Source: Alphaproteobacteria bacterium
Lineage (GTDB): Bacteria > Myxococcota_A > UBA796 > CAJQPC01
NCBI GenBank assembly: GCA_020632795.1
Contig: JACKEV010000008.1
Span: 744,001-808,000, forward strand
Length of the DNA stretch: 64,000 nucleotides
Reading direction: 5' to 3'
Part shown: positions 18,157 through 27,968 of the stretch, in pieces
Position numbering within the stretch: the stretch's first letter is position 1
How the letters are laid out: every line of letters starts with the position of its first letter
Position numbers and translations under genes: made by a program
Notes under the pieces: model-generated
What the model was told of the DNA's origin: nothing
What the model saw: the letters and a program-made list of their open reading frames with translations, nothing else
Database searches by the model: none

Positions 18157-18876
18157 GTGACCCCGAAGATGATCCTGCTCCTGCTCCCCGCGCTGATCGC
18201 GTGCGGCCTGGAGGCCGATGAGCCGTCGGAGCCCACGACGTCCGTCGAGGTCCCGACCCCCGACGTGGTGCCCCACGTCAACGCGCCGCCGGCGGGGGAT
18301 GGCCTGCCTGGCGGCCCCCCCAAGGTGCCCCACGGGCAGGGCACCCCGGACGGTGAGGGGGCGGCGGTCGCCGCTGCGCCTGCGGAGGGCGCGCCGGACG
18401 GCCCGCCCCAGCCCCCCCGCGTGCTGAGCCCGCCGATGCCCCCCGACGCCGAGCCGATCCGCCCGGACGGCCACGAGATCCCCCCGGCGCCGCCGGAGCT
18501 GCGGGGCGGCGGCCCCTCGATCCTCATCCGGGGGGAGGTGATCGGCATGGACGAGGGGCAGGTCCGGTTCACCGAGAAGACCTCGGACGGCTGGGCGATC
18601 GTCGAGGTCAACCGGGTGCAGGGCGGCCACTTCGCGATCCCGGCGCCGGCCAACGTGCCGAACCCGGTCTACGTGTCCGTGGCCAGCGACCTCACCGACG
18701 ACGGCCCCAGCGACGACGATCTCAGCGGCGCGCTGGCCGAACCGATCCGGATCGGAAACCAGGACCTGGACCTGCGCATCCAGGTGGGGACGGTACCAGC
18801 CTGGGCCCAGACCCAGGAGCCCCCCATCCACCATGTCCTCCCCCGCGAGGCGGTCCTGGCAGAGCGCGATCGTTGA
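18157..18876 (+). CDS. Proline-rich lipoprotein
   Basis: Protein of 239 residues from GTG 18157 (235 from the ATG at 18169, which directly precedes the signal MILLLLPALIACG and may be the true start). After the lipobox LIAC comes a ~100-residue Pro/Gly/Ala-rich low-complexity linker. A compact C-terminal beta-rich domain (SILIRGEVIGMDEGQVRFTE to DLDLRIQVG) resembles a carboxypeptidase-regulatory or Ig-like 'carrier' fold. Function unknown. Its stop overlaps the next start, so it is probably co-transcribed with the glycosyltransferase and radical SAM genes. A TTGACA at 18114-18119 lies upstream but lacks a well-spaced -10. Confidence 0.65.
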   Translation: MTPKMILLLLPALIACGLEADEPSEPTTSVEVPTPDVVPHVNAPPAGDGLPGGPPKVPHGQGTPDGEGAAVAAAPAEGAPDGPPQPPRVLSPPMPPDAEPIRPDGHEIPPAPPELRGGGPSILIRGEVIGMDEGQVRFTEKTSDGWAIVEVNRVQGGHFAIPAPANVPNPVYVSVASDLTDDGPSDDDLSGALAEPIRIGNQDLDLRIQVGTVPAWAQTQEPPIHHVLPREAVLAERDR

Positions 18877-19895
18877 ACCTCCCCCCCCTCTCCATCGTCG
18901 TGCCGGTGTTCAACGGCGCGGCGACGCTGGACCGGTGTCTGGCGGCGCTGCTCGCCGACGCTCCCCCTGGCGCGGAGGTCATCGTCGTGGACGACGGCTC
19001 CACCGACGACAGCGCCGAGCGCGCGGCCCGCTTCCAGGTCCGGGTGCTCCGCAATGCCCGGAACATCGGCACTTCAGCGACCCGGAACCGGGGCTGGCGG
19101 TCCGCCCGCGCCGACCGGATCGCCTTCGTGGACGCCGACGTGGTGGTGCGCCCCGGCTCCCTCGGCGCGCTCATGGCCGCGCTGGACGCCGAGCCGGCGC
19201 TGGCCGGCGCCAACGGCCTGCTCGATCTGGAGCCCGGGGCGCCGGGACTGGTGTCCGCCTTCGTCAACACCTCCATCCACTTCCAGCACCTGCGGCACGG
19301 GCGCCGGGTGAACACCACGTTCACGTCCCTCTGCCTGCTGACCCGCGACGCGCTGCGGCACATGCACGGCTGGGACGAGCGCTGGCGCTCGCGCTACGCC
19401 GACGACGTGGCCACCCGGTTCTCCCTGCCCCCGGCGTGCCTGGCCCTGGTGCCCGAGGCCCGGGGCCTGCACCTCAAGGAGGTCCGGCTGCGGGGCATGG
19501 TCCGGCACCGGGCGAACGTGGGGTGCTTCTTCCTGCGGTCGATATTGAGCCACTGGAGCGCGATCCGCACCCTCGAGGTCAAGGCCGTGCTGGACCGGCG
19601 CTTCCCCCTGAACACCATCGCCGCGGGGCTGGCGGTGGCCGCGCTGCCGCTGCTGCCGGTGCTCGGGCCGGCAGGGGTGCTCGCGCTGGGGCTGGCAGGG
19701 GCGTTGAACATTGCGGCGAACCTGGGCTATGCCCGCTTCACCTGGCACCACCGCGGCCCGCTGGAGGCGCTGGCGGTGTTCCCCTTGTGCTTCGCCGAGG
19801 GGCTGGGGTGTTTCGGGGGTATGGCGACCTGTGCTATCCGGACCTTGAGGTCTTCTGTCCCACCCCTGGCCCGAGGACGCCGTGCGCCCACATGA
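18873..19895 (+). CDS. Family 2 glycosyltransferase
   Basis: GT-A glycosyltransferase of 340 residues starting at TTG 18873, which overlaps the upstream TGA (TTGA). The fold opens with LSIVVPVFNGAATLDRCL and VIVVDDGSTDDS; the DxD-type motif is FVDADVV near residue 88. About residues 250-310 hold two hydrophobic helices (LAVAALPLLPVLGPAGVLALGLAGALNIAANLGYA), so the enzyme is probably membrane-anchored, as in polyisoprenyl-phosphate or glycolipid transferases. Sugar donor and acceptor unknown. Its 3' end overlaps the downstream radical SAM gene by 14 bp, so the two may act on the same envelope product. Confidence 0.88.
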   Translation: MNLPPLSIVVPVFNGAATLDRCLAALLADAPPGAEVIVVDDGSTDDSAERAARFQVRVLRNARNIGTSATRNRGWRSARADRIAFVDADVVVRPGSLGALMAALDAEPALAGANGLLDLEPGAPGLVSAFVNTSIHFQHLRHGRRVNTTFTSLCLLTRDALRHMHGWDERWRSRYADDVATRFSLPPACLALVPEARGLHLKEVRLRGMVRHRANVGCFFLRSILSHWSAIRTLEVKAVLDRRFPLNTIAAGLAVAALPLLPVLGPAGVLALGLAGALNIAANLGYARFTWHHRGPLEALAVFPLCFAEGLGCFGGMATCAIRTLRSSVPPLARGRRAPT

Positions 19896-21000
19896 GCCCC
19901 CGCTGGCCCGCTACGCCGCGCGCTACGCCCGCGAGGGCGTCGAGAGCCTGCTGCTCAGCCGCAAGCCGCTGTTCCTCACGGTCTTCGTCACCGCCCGCTG
20001 CGCCCTGAACTGCGGCCACTGCTTCTACCGCGAGGAGCTGGAGAACGGCGACGCCGCGTCCGAGCTGACCCTGGCCGAGTGGGACCGGGCGACGAGCGGC
20101 ATGCCGCGCTTCCCCAAGCTCATCATCACCGGGGGCGAGCCCTTCCTGCGCAAGGATCTCAAGGACATCGCGACCCTGTTCTACGAGAACCGGTCCCAGG
20201 CCCGCCAGATCACCATCCCCACCGCCGGCTACCACACCGACCGCATCGTGGACCTGGTGGAGCAGGTGCTGCTGCCCCGGCCCGACCTCATCCTGGAGAT
20301 CCAGCTCTCCATCGACGGGGTGGGGGCCGACCACGACGCCATCCGGGGCAAGGGCAGCTTCGAACGGCTGATGCGCACGTACCGGGCGCTGCGGCCCATC
20401 CAGGACGCCAACGCGGGCCTGCGCATCCGCTTCAACTACACCTTCTCCCGGCAGACCCAGGACCACTTCGCCGCCACCCACCGCTTCGTCACCGAGGAGC
20501 TGGGCAACCCCCACTTCGACATGGTGCTGGTGCGACGGGCCACCATCGACGACGACTTCGCCGGGCAGGTGGACCTGGCGCGCTACCGCGAGGCCACCGC
20601 GCTCTTGCAGCGCCAGGAGATGGCCAAGGCCCGGGGCAGCGCCTTCAAGGAGCTGCTGGCCCAGCGGGTGGTGGTGGAGCGGGAGATCATCGCCCGGCAC
20701 CACGCCAACCAGCGGGTGATGACCGGCTGCCAGGCGGGCACGCTGACCGCCATCGTGTCCGAGCAGGGCGAGGTCCGCCCGTGCGAGATCCTGGACACCA
20801 GCTTCGGCAACCTGCGGGACCACGGCTTCGACTTCATGGGCCTGTGGACCAACGGCCTGGCCGAGGCCCACCGGCGCTTCGTGAAGGAGACGGGCTGCTT
20901 CTGCACCTTCGAGACCTGCGTGCGCACCACGATGTCGTTCCAGCCGAAGTGGTACGCGCGCATGGCGGGGCACTACGCGCGGGGGAAGCTCCGGGGGTAG
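19882..21000 (+). CDS. Radical SAM/SPASM-like protein
   Basis: Radical SAM enzyme of 372 residues starting at GTG 19882 inside the end of the glycosyltransferase gene. Cluster ligands are Cys40, Cys44 and Cys47 in TARCALNCGHCFY; the GGEPFLRKDL motif follows. Four further cysteines at the C-terminus (TGCQAG, RPCEIL, GCFCTFETC) resemble a SPASM auxiliary-cluster domain. Such proteins often modify ribosomal peptides or lipids; no precursor peptide gene is visible alongside. Its own ATG-free start is supported mainly by the conserved N-terminal helix. Convergent with the nucleotidyltransferase-like gene. Confidence 0.85.
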   Translation: MRPHEPPLARYAARYAREGVESLLLSRKPLFLTVFVTARCALNCGHCFYREELENGDAASELTLAEWDRATSGMPRFPKLIITGGEPFLRKDLKDIATLFYENRSQARQITIPTAGYHTDRIVDLVEQVLLPRPDLILEIQLSIDGVGADHDAIRGKGSFERLMRTYRALRPIQDANAGLRIRFNYTFSRQTQDHFAATHRFVTEELGNPHFDMVLVRRATIDDDFAGQVDLARYREATALLQRQEMAKARGSAFKELLAQRVVVEREIIARHHANQRVMTGCQAGTLTAIVSEQGEVRPCEILDTSFGNLRDHGFDFMGLWTNGLAEAHRRFVKETGCFCTFETCVRTTMSFQPKWYARMAGHYARGKLRG

Positions 21001-21007
21001 GGCCCGG

Positions 21008-22678
21008 TCAGCCCAGGCCGATGGCGGCGACCTCCCGGTACAGCTCTACCAGCGACGCGCTCGCGGTCCGGAGGCGCCTGACCTCGGAGTCGTCCAGGAT
21101 GTAGGGGTTTTTCTGGTTGTCCGCCGCGGCCCGTTGCCGCCCCGCATCGGTGTCGAGGTAGGCGTAGTCGATCTCGGCGCCGTAGTGGGCGTGGAGGCGG
21201 AGCCTCAGCTCGAAGGAGATGTCCAGGGCCTCCTTGGTCCGGGCGGCCAGCTTCCTTCCCTTTCGACCCGCGAAGGGCGGGAGCTTTCGAGCCGCCATCT
21301 CGTCGATGCGGTCCCAGGTGTTGGAGGCGCTGACGTTGTTGGAGAGGGCGAGGTTGGTCGTGAAGAGCGTGGGGATGCGCAGGAAGCTGCCCTTGATGTC
21401 GATCCGGTCCGTGGGCAGCGTGGTGTGCGGCTTGAAGCTGTCCAGGTCTGCTTGGAGGGTGTCCTTGGCGCCCTTGAGGAGCTCGCTCCCCTGGGGAGGC
21501 CCACTCTTGGAGGGGCCATCACCGGGCGCCAACCCGGTCTGGGCCTCCTTGAACGCCTCCTGGCTCTCGGTGAACTCCTGCCCGACCTCCTCCCCCTCGT
21601 CGCCGTGGGCGTGCAGCATCATCGCGTCGAAGCCGGGCGCCTGGAACGCGGTCAGGGAGCGCTCTGCGATCTCCTGGACGGTGTTCATCCTGGGGAGCAT
21701 CACCCAGTCGGCCTCCGCAAGGCCGATCCGCTCGCCGAGGATGTCCTGGACGGCGGCCATCCGTTGGTGGACGAGGTTGCAGAGCTCGTCGATGCTGTTC
21801 TGTTGCTGCTGGGTGTTTCCTGACGCGGACACCGTGCCGAAGTCGTAGTCCGAGTGCAGCCCCATCTCGCCGCGGGCGACGGAGCCGAGGCCCATCACCG
21901 CGAAGGAGCCCAGGTCCTGGCCGGCGTCCTCCATGATCTCGATGGTCGACTCGAACAGGGACTTCATGAAGGCGTTCATGTTGTGCGTGATGTCGGCCAG
22001 CACGTCCTTGGGGTTGGAGAAGTCGCCGTCGGAGAAGGCCCGGAGGTAGGTCATCAGGATCTGCGCGTGCTGTTCGGCGTCCTCCTGCATCCGCTTGTAG
22101 TCCTCGGGCCTCAGGTAGGGCTGGAACTGGGCGACCTTGAGGAGCTCCTGGGAGACGTCGGACAGGTCCTCGTCGTCGGACTGCTCCTCGTCGTCGGACA
22201 GGTCCTCGTCGTCGGACAGATCCTCATCCTTGGCCTCGTCGGCCTCCCATACCTCCCAGGCCGAGTCGCCGTCCTCGGCGAACAGGGCGCCCAGGCCGTC
22301 GTCCTCCCACTCCGAGTTGGAGGCGTTGGCGACCATCCCGTCCAGGACGTCGTCGCTCTGGCTCTCGTCCTCGGAGGCGCTGTCCGAGTCCTGGCCGTCT
22401 TCTCCAGGCGCGCGGAGCCCGAGCTGATCGAGGACGTCGCTGTTGCTCCCGCTCAGGTCCAACCCGTCCGCTGGAGGGAGCCGCTGGCGCCCCATCGGGC
22501 TCTGCGCGCCCTGAACCCCGTTCGGCCGCAGCGCCTGCCACGGCTCCGGCTCATCCCCCTGGAGCCCCAGCTGCTCCAGGAGCGCGCTGTTGCTGAGGTC
22601 CTGCGGGGCGGGCTCCTCGGTCATCTGATTGGGAGGAGCTGCGATTTTCTTGCGGCGACGGAACAGGGAGCGACCCAT
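21008..22678 (-). CDS. DUF294/GlnD-like nucleotidyltransferase with long acidic N-region
   Basis: Protein of 556 residues from the ATG at 22678. It begins basic (MGRSLFRRRKK). Two short repeats follow (NSALLEQLGL near residue 30 and NSDVLDQLGL near 80), then an extremely acidic Ser/Asp stretch (DEDLSDDEDLSDDEEQSDDE). Around residue 262 comes FAVMGLGSVARGEMGLHSDYDF, the G-S-x-x-R-G-E ... S-D-x-D motif of DUF294/GlnD-type nucleotidyltransferases. The C-terminal helical part (GSFLRIPTLFTTNLALS ... FELRLRLHAHYG) looks like the DUF294 C-terminal domain. Usually this family carries CBS and cyclic-nucleotide domains; these are absent here and replaced by the acidic region. Target unknown. Confidence 0.72.
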   Translation of the reverse strand: MGRSLFRRRKKIAAPPNQMTEEPAPQDLSNSALLEQLGLQGDEPEPWQALRPNGVQGAQSPMGRQRLPPADGLDLSGSNSDVLDQLGLRAPGEDGQDSDSASEDESQSDDVLDGMVANASNSEWEDDGLGALFAEDGDSAWEVWEADEAKDEDLSDDEDLSDDEEQSDDEDLSDVSQELLKVAQFQPYLRPEDYKRMQEDAEQHAQILMTYLRAFSDGDFSNPKDVLADITHNMNAFMKSLFESTIEIMEDAGQDLGSFAVMGLGSVARGEMGLHSDYDFGTVSASGNTQQQQNSIDELCNLVHQRMAAVQDILGERIGLAEADWVMLPRMNTVQEIAERSLTAFQAPGFDAMMLHAHGDEGEEVGQEFTESQEAFKEAQTGLAPGDGPSKSGPPQGSELLKGAKDTLQADLDSFKPHTTLPTDRIDIKGSFLRIPTLFTTNLALSNNVSASNTWDRIDEMAARKLPPFAGRKGRKLAARTKEALDISFELRLRLHAHYGAEIDYAYLDTDAGRQRAAADNQKNPYILDDSEVRRLRTASASLVELYREVAAIGLG

Positions 22679-22832
22679 GATGGGGACCTCGGGGTGGGGA
22701 CCTCCAATGTAAGTTGAATCGTAAGATTGCGATATTGAAAAACCCTTCTGGTCCCGCTGGTGGCCACCCTGTCGTCGTCTACAGGGGCCTCGTCCTGCCG
22801 CACCCAGGAGCGAAAAGAGACCGGAGAACCCC

Positions 22833-23190
22833 ATGACGATTCTGCCTGTCGCCCTCCTGCTGGGGGTCGCTGGCGGCTGCACCGACGCCGCCGAGGACTC
22901 GAGCCCGCTCACCGGCTGCCCCACTTCGTCGAGTGGATCCCCCCCGCAGGCCCCGGCGGCCTGGAATCCCACGGCGCCTGGGACGGCGACGCGTTCGTGG
23001 AGCAGCTCGACTGGACCGAGTTCGACGCCGCCGGCACCTACCGGCGCGTGACGCGCTTCACCGACATCGTCGTCGATGACTGCGGCGCGGACTCCTACCA
23101 GGTCGAGACCTCAAGGTCTACGAGGACGGCACGGTGGACCCCGTGCCGACCTGGACCGCAGACTTCAGGCGCTTCGCGATGCCCGAGTGA
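22833..23190 (+). pseudogene. Frameshifted lipoprotein gene
   Basis: The coding signal runs through three frames. From ATG 22833 it encodes a good lipoprotein signal (MTILPVALLLGVAGGC). Near 22915 it shifts to the frame reading LPHFVEWIPPAGPG to FTDIVVDDCGADSYQVE. Near 23105 it shifts again to LKVYEDGTVDPVPTWTADF and a proper stop at 23188-23190. Both shifts are in the same direction and fit single-base losses. Upstream it has GAGACC-type sequence but no strong ribosome site. Either it is a decaying ~118-codon gene or the assembly holds two errors. Function unknown. Confidence 0.7.
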
Positions 23191-23202
23191 GGGCGCGGGC
23201 GT

Positions 23203-24621
<1,419 letters not shown>

Positions 24622-24645
24622 CGCGGTCCTCGGGGTGGGGGGTTC

Positions 24646-26295
24646 TCAGGTGCGCTTGTAGTCGAAGACGGGCTGCTCGGGGTGACCGTAGAGGGTCAGG
24701 GCGCCGCGGTCGCCGACGGCGTTGGGGCGCTGGAAGATCCAGTTCTGCCAGGCGCTGAGGCGCCCGTAGATGCGGGTCTCGCAGGTCTCCTGGCCGGCGA
24801 AGCGCAGGTTCTGCTCCATGCCGGTCAGGGCGTCGGGGGAGAGGGAGACCCGCTCCTCGACCGCGATGCGGACCTCGTCGTCCCAGTCGATGTCGTCGGG
24901 GGAGAGGGTGACGAGGCCCAGCTCCTCGGCGTCCTCGGCGTTGATGGGCACGCCGATATCGAGCACCTCCGCCACCTTGTCGGGCTCGCCGATGTAGCGG
25001 GTGGCGAGGCGGGTGCGCCCGCTGGCCATCTCGAAGCCGCCGGCGTTCGCCGGGCCCAGGCGCAGGACGTTCTCCTCGTCCTCGTCCAGGAACATGTACG
25101 AGCGGTCGGCGGCCAGGGCCAGCTCGAACAGCAGGCCGGTGAAGGCGTGGCCTTCTTCCAGCAGGGCGAACATCGAGCGCGCCATGTTGTCGACCCGGCA
25201 GAGGGTGCGGGCCTGGAAGGTGCGGATCTCGCGGGCCAGCCAGGAGCCGTCGGCGGCGAGCTGCGCCAGGGCGGCGTCCCAGGCCAGGACCTGCTCCTGG
25301 TCGCCGGTGGTGCGCAGCAGGATGAGGCCGAGGGTGGGGTGGTTGAACCGCAGCTCCAGCAGGGCGCGCTCGAGCTGGCGGAAGGCCGCCAGCGCCCAGC
25401 TTGTGTCGCCGAGGGCGTGCAGGGCCTCGTGGGTGGCGGGCGGGGCGTCGGTCGGACCCGACACGGTCAGGGTGGCGGTGCGGGCCTCGTTGTCCAGGTC
25501 GAGCCGGACGTGCTCCCAGGCCAGCCCGGTGTCGGTCTCGGCGGTGTCGAGGGGGTTGAGCGTGATGCCGGTGACGCCGGTGGGCCGGCTGGACGAATCC
25601 GCCGCCGCGCGGGCGACCCGGGCCACGCTCTCGTCCCACTTGCTGCGGGGGAAGGCGCCGTCGATGAGCCGGCCGCGCAGGGCGTCGCGGGACTTGAAGC
25701 CCTCGGCCTTGGTGCAGAAGACGTCGGCCAGGTCGCGGCGGACCTTGCGCTTGTCGGTGAGGCGGGTCAGGCCGCCGGTGCCGGGCAGCACGCCCAGCAG
25801 GGGCACCTCGGGCAGCGACACGGTCGAGGAGCCGTCGTCGATGAGGTAGATCGCGTCGCAGGCCAGGGCCAGCTCGTAGCCACCGCCCGCGCAGGCGCCG
25901 TTGACCGCCGCGATGTAGGTGGGGCTGCCGGGCTCCTCCAGAGAGCAGCGGGTCTCGTTGGTGAACTTGCAGAAGTTCACCTTGAAGGCGTGGGTGCTGC
26001 TGGCGAGCATGTGGATGTTGGCGCCCGCGCAGAACACCCGGTCGGTGGCCGAGGTGACCACCACCGCCCGCACCTCGGGGTGCTCGAAGCGCATGCGGTT
26101 GACCGCGTCGTACAGCTCGATGTCGACGCCCAGGTCGTAGCTGTTGAGCTTCAGCTCGTAGCCGGGCCGCATGGGCTGGTCTTCCTGGACGTTCATGGAG
26201 AGGGTGGCGACGTCACCGTCCAGGGTGAGCTGCCAGTGGGTCCAGTCGTACGGCCGGGTCTCGAAGGAGACCGGCGTGTCGATGCCCTTGGCCAT
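24646..26295 (-). CDS. boxC: 2,3-epoxybenzoyl-CoA dihydrolase BoxC
   Basis: Ring-opening enzyme of the box pathway: it hydrolyses 2,3-epoxybenzoyl-CoA, releasing formate and 3,4-dehydroadipyl-CoA semialdehyde. The 549-residue crotonase-superfamily protein is typical in size. Its N-terminal half has the crotonase core (AVVVTSATDRVFCAGANIHML, AAVNGACAGGGYELALACD, LPEVPLLGVLPGTGGLTRL). The C-terminal half is a second, degenerate crotonase-like unit, as in BoxC. It is the first gene of the boxCB operon and is divergent from boxR; the 114-bp gap carries the palindromic operator pair. Confidence 0.92.
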   Translation of the reverse strand: MAKGIDTPVSFETRPYDWTHWQLTLDGDVATLSMNVQEDQPMRPGYELKLNSYDLGVDIELYDAVNRMRFEHPEVRAVVVTSATDRVFCAGANIHMLASSTHAFKVNFCKFTNETRCSLEEPGSPTYIAAVNGACAGGGYELALACDAIYLIDDGSSTVSLPEVPLLGVLPGTGGLTRLTDKRKVRRDLADVFCTKAEGFKSRDALRGRLIDGAFPRSKWDESVARVARAAADSSSRPTGVTGITLNPLDTAETDTGLAWEHVRLDLDNEARTATLTVSGPTDAPPATHEALHALGDTSWALAAFRQLERALLELRFNHPTLGLILLRTTGDQEQVLAWDAALAQLAADGSWLAREIRTFQARTLCRVDNMARSMFALLEEGHAFTGLLFELALAADRSYMFLDEDEENVLRLGPANAGGFEMASGRTRLATRYIGEPDKVAEVLDIGVPINAEDAEELGLVTLSPDDIDWDDEVRIAVEERVSLSPDALTGMEQNLRFAGQETCETRIYGRLSAWQNWIFQRPNAVGDRGALTLYGHPEQPVFDYKRT

Positions 26296-26333
26296 GGGGT
26301 GTACCTCGGAGAGCAGAGTGGAGGGGGAGGTGA

Positions 26334-26386
26334 ATTATAATGCGTCAACCCGCCTTTGCAAGCGTGGGTAGGTGCATTATAATGCA
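26334..26386. promoter_or_regulatory. Paired BoxR/BzdR-type operator
   Basis: A perfect 14-bp palindrome TGCATTATAATGCA lies at 26373-26386. A second copy of its core, ATTATAATGC, lies at 26334-26343, exactly 42 bp upstream of the same core (26376-26385). Both lie in the short gap between divergent boxC and boxR. BoxR/BzdR-family regulators are known to bind TGCA-containing sites and respond to benzoyl-CoA, so these are probably their operators, overlapping both promoters (TATAAT is also a perfect -10 hexamer on both strands). Function is inference; the repeats are seen directly. Confidence 0.75.
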
Positions 26387-26409
26387 GGCATGCGAGTAGG
26401 AAGACGGTC

Positions 26410-27291
26410 ATGAGCCACGCCGCGCTGCTGTCCACCGTGGGCGCGCGGGTGCGCGAGGCGCGGCACGCCCGGGGCTGGAGCCAGCGGGAGCTGTGCCGCC
26501 GCTCGGGGGTCTCGCCGCGCTTCCTGGTGCAGGTGGAGGGGGGCGAGGGCAACCCCTCCCTGGCGCGCCTGGCCGAGCTGGCGGCGGCGCTGGAGGTCTC
26601 CCTGGTGAGCCTCGTGGCGGGGCTGGGGCCGGCGGCGGACGCCCCGGACCGCCTGGCCGCCGCCGCGCTGGAGCTGCCTGACGCGGCGCGGGCGGCGCTG
26701 CTCGAGGGCCTGGGGCCGCGCCAGAAAGTCGCGCTGGTGGGCCTGCGGGGGGCGGGCAAGACCACCATCGGGCGCCGGGTCGCGGCGCGGCTGGGCTGCC
26801 CCTTCGTCGAGCTGGACCGCCGGGTGGAGGCCCTGGCGGGCATGCGGCTGGCGGACATCTTCGAGTACCACGGCGCGGAGCACTTCCGAGCGCTGGCCCG
26901 CCGGGCGCTGACCGAGGTGCTGTCCGAGCCGGGCCCGGCGGTGCTGGAGCTGGGGGGCTCTCTGGTGACCGACCCCGAGCTGTTCGAGGTCCTGCGGCGC
27001 CGGGCGACGGTGGTGTGGCTGCGGGCCACGCCGGAGGCGCACCTCCAGCGGGTCCAGGAGCAGGGGGATCTGCGCCCGATGGCCGGCCGGCCCGACGCGC
27101 TGGGCGAGCTGCGGGCGATCCTCGCGGCCCGCGAGCCCCTCTACGCCCTGGCGGACCGGCAGGTGGACACAATCAGGCTGGGGGTCGATGGCGCCGTGGC
27201 GGCGGTGATCGACGCACAGTCGGCCCGCGCCGGACGGGTTGTGACCGATTCACCCGGTCAGCGAAAGAATCTGCTCGGTGGCACGTTGTAG
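26410..27291 (+). CDS. boxR: BoxR/BzdR-type regulator (HTH + shikimate-kinase-like domain)
   Basis: Transcriptional regulator of 293 residues with the diagnostic two-part layout. An XRE-type helix-turn-helix (about residues 8-65: VGARVREARHARGWSQRELCRRSGVSPRFL) is fused to a shikimate-kinase-like domain with P-loop GLRGAGKTTIGRRVA (Lys117) and FVELDRRVEALAG. In BzdR/BoxR the kinase-like domain binds benzoyl-CoA and relieves repression. Its position divergent to boxCB, next to a palindromic operator pair, fits that role. No enzymatic kinase role is expected. Confidence 0.92.
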   Translation: MSHAALLSTVGARVREARHARGWSQRELCRRSGVSPRFLVQVEGGEGNPSLARLAELAAALEVSLVSLVAGLGPAADAPDRLAAAALELPDAARAALLEGLGPRQKVALVGLRGAGKTTIGRRVAARLGCPFVELDRRVEALAGMRLADIFEYHGAEHFRALARRALTEVLSEPGPAVLELGGSLVTDPELFEVLRRRATVVWLRATPEAHLQRVQEQGDLRPMAGRPDALGELRAILAAREPLYALADRQVDTIRLGVDGAVAAVIDAQSARAGRVVTDSPGQRKNLLGGTL

Positions 27292-27335
27292 GAACAGCAG
27301 GGCTCTATCCGTTGTCCCACCACGCAGGAGAGCCG

Positions 27336-27890
27336 GTGGCCCCCCGCAGCCCCCCACGCCCGACGCCCCCGAAGCGGCGCCCTCGACCGCCGCCCATCTA
27401 CGTGTATGAGCGGCGCAGCGCGGGCCGCTCGGTGTACTTCCTCTCCCTGCTCGCCCCCGACGACGTGGTGGCCGCGGGCGGGCTGCACCGCGCGGCGGTG
27501 ATGGGGACCAACGCCTCGGCAGTGACCCTGTCCACCGACTCCTTCCTCCCGAACCCCCTGTTCCTGGACCTGGTGCACGAGGTGGTCGCGGCGGTGGCCC
27601 ACCGGGTGCCCCCGGTGGCCCGCGCGGCCTGGTTCCAGCGCAGCGGCGAGATGGCCATCTGGGACGGCCGCAACCTCCACCGCCGCGAGACCGACGAGGC
27701 CGAGGACGTCCTGGGCCACGTCGCGGTCCGCGACGGCGCCATCGTGGAGGGCACCTACGCCGCGAACCCCGACTACACGCCGATCTCCGCGCGCGGGCTG
27801 TTCCGCCTGCCGGAGCTGGTCTTCGAGGCGCTGATGGAGCGGCTGCGGGCGTTGCGGGTGCCGCTGGTGAGGCTGGGGGGGGAGCACTGA
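27336..27890 (+). CDS. Conserved-type hypothetical protein
   Basis: Protein of 184 residues from GTG 27336, with AGGAG at 27326-27330 giving good spacing. A ~25-residue Pro/Arg-rich start (RPTPPKRRPRPPPIYVYERR) precedes a compact alpha/beta domain (SVYFLSLLAPDDVVAAGG ... SGEMAIWDGRNLHRRETDEAEDVLGHV ... LFRLPELVFEALMERL). No signal peptide, membrane helix or recognisable motif. It lies 44 bp after boxR and could be co-transcribed, but nothing links it to benzoate metabolism. I do not recognise the family. Confidence 0.6.
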   Translation: MAPRSPPRPTPPKRRPRPPPIYVYERRSAGRSVYFLSLLAPDDVVAAGGLHRAAVMGTNASAVTLSTDSFLPNPLFLDLVHEVVAAVAHRVPPVARAAWFQRSGEMAIWDGRNLHRRETDEAEDVLGHVAVRDGAIVEGTYAANPDYTPISARGLFRLPELVFEALMERLRALRVPLVRLGGEH

Positions 27891-27901
27891 GGGGAGGGTG
27901 G

Positions 27902-27929
27902 TTGCGTTCAGGTCGAATAGGGCTTATCT
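27902..27929 (+). promoter_or_regulatory. Candidate promoter of HTH/PIN operon
   Basis: TTGCGT (27902-27907) and TTATCT (27924-27929) are separated by 16 bp, a reasonable sigma-70-type pair in otherwise GC-rich sequence, about 40 bp before the antitoxin ATG. Autoregulation by the antitoxin is expected for such modules but not visible here. Confidence 0.45.
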
Positions 27930-27968
27930 TCGAGAGGTCGGGAGACCCTCCAGGCCCAAGGTCGAACC

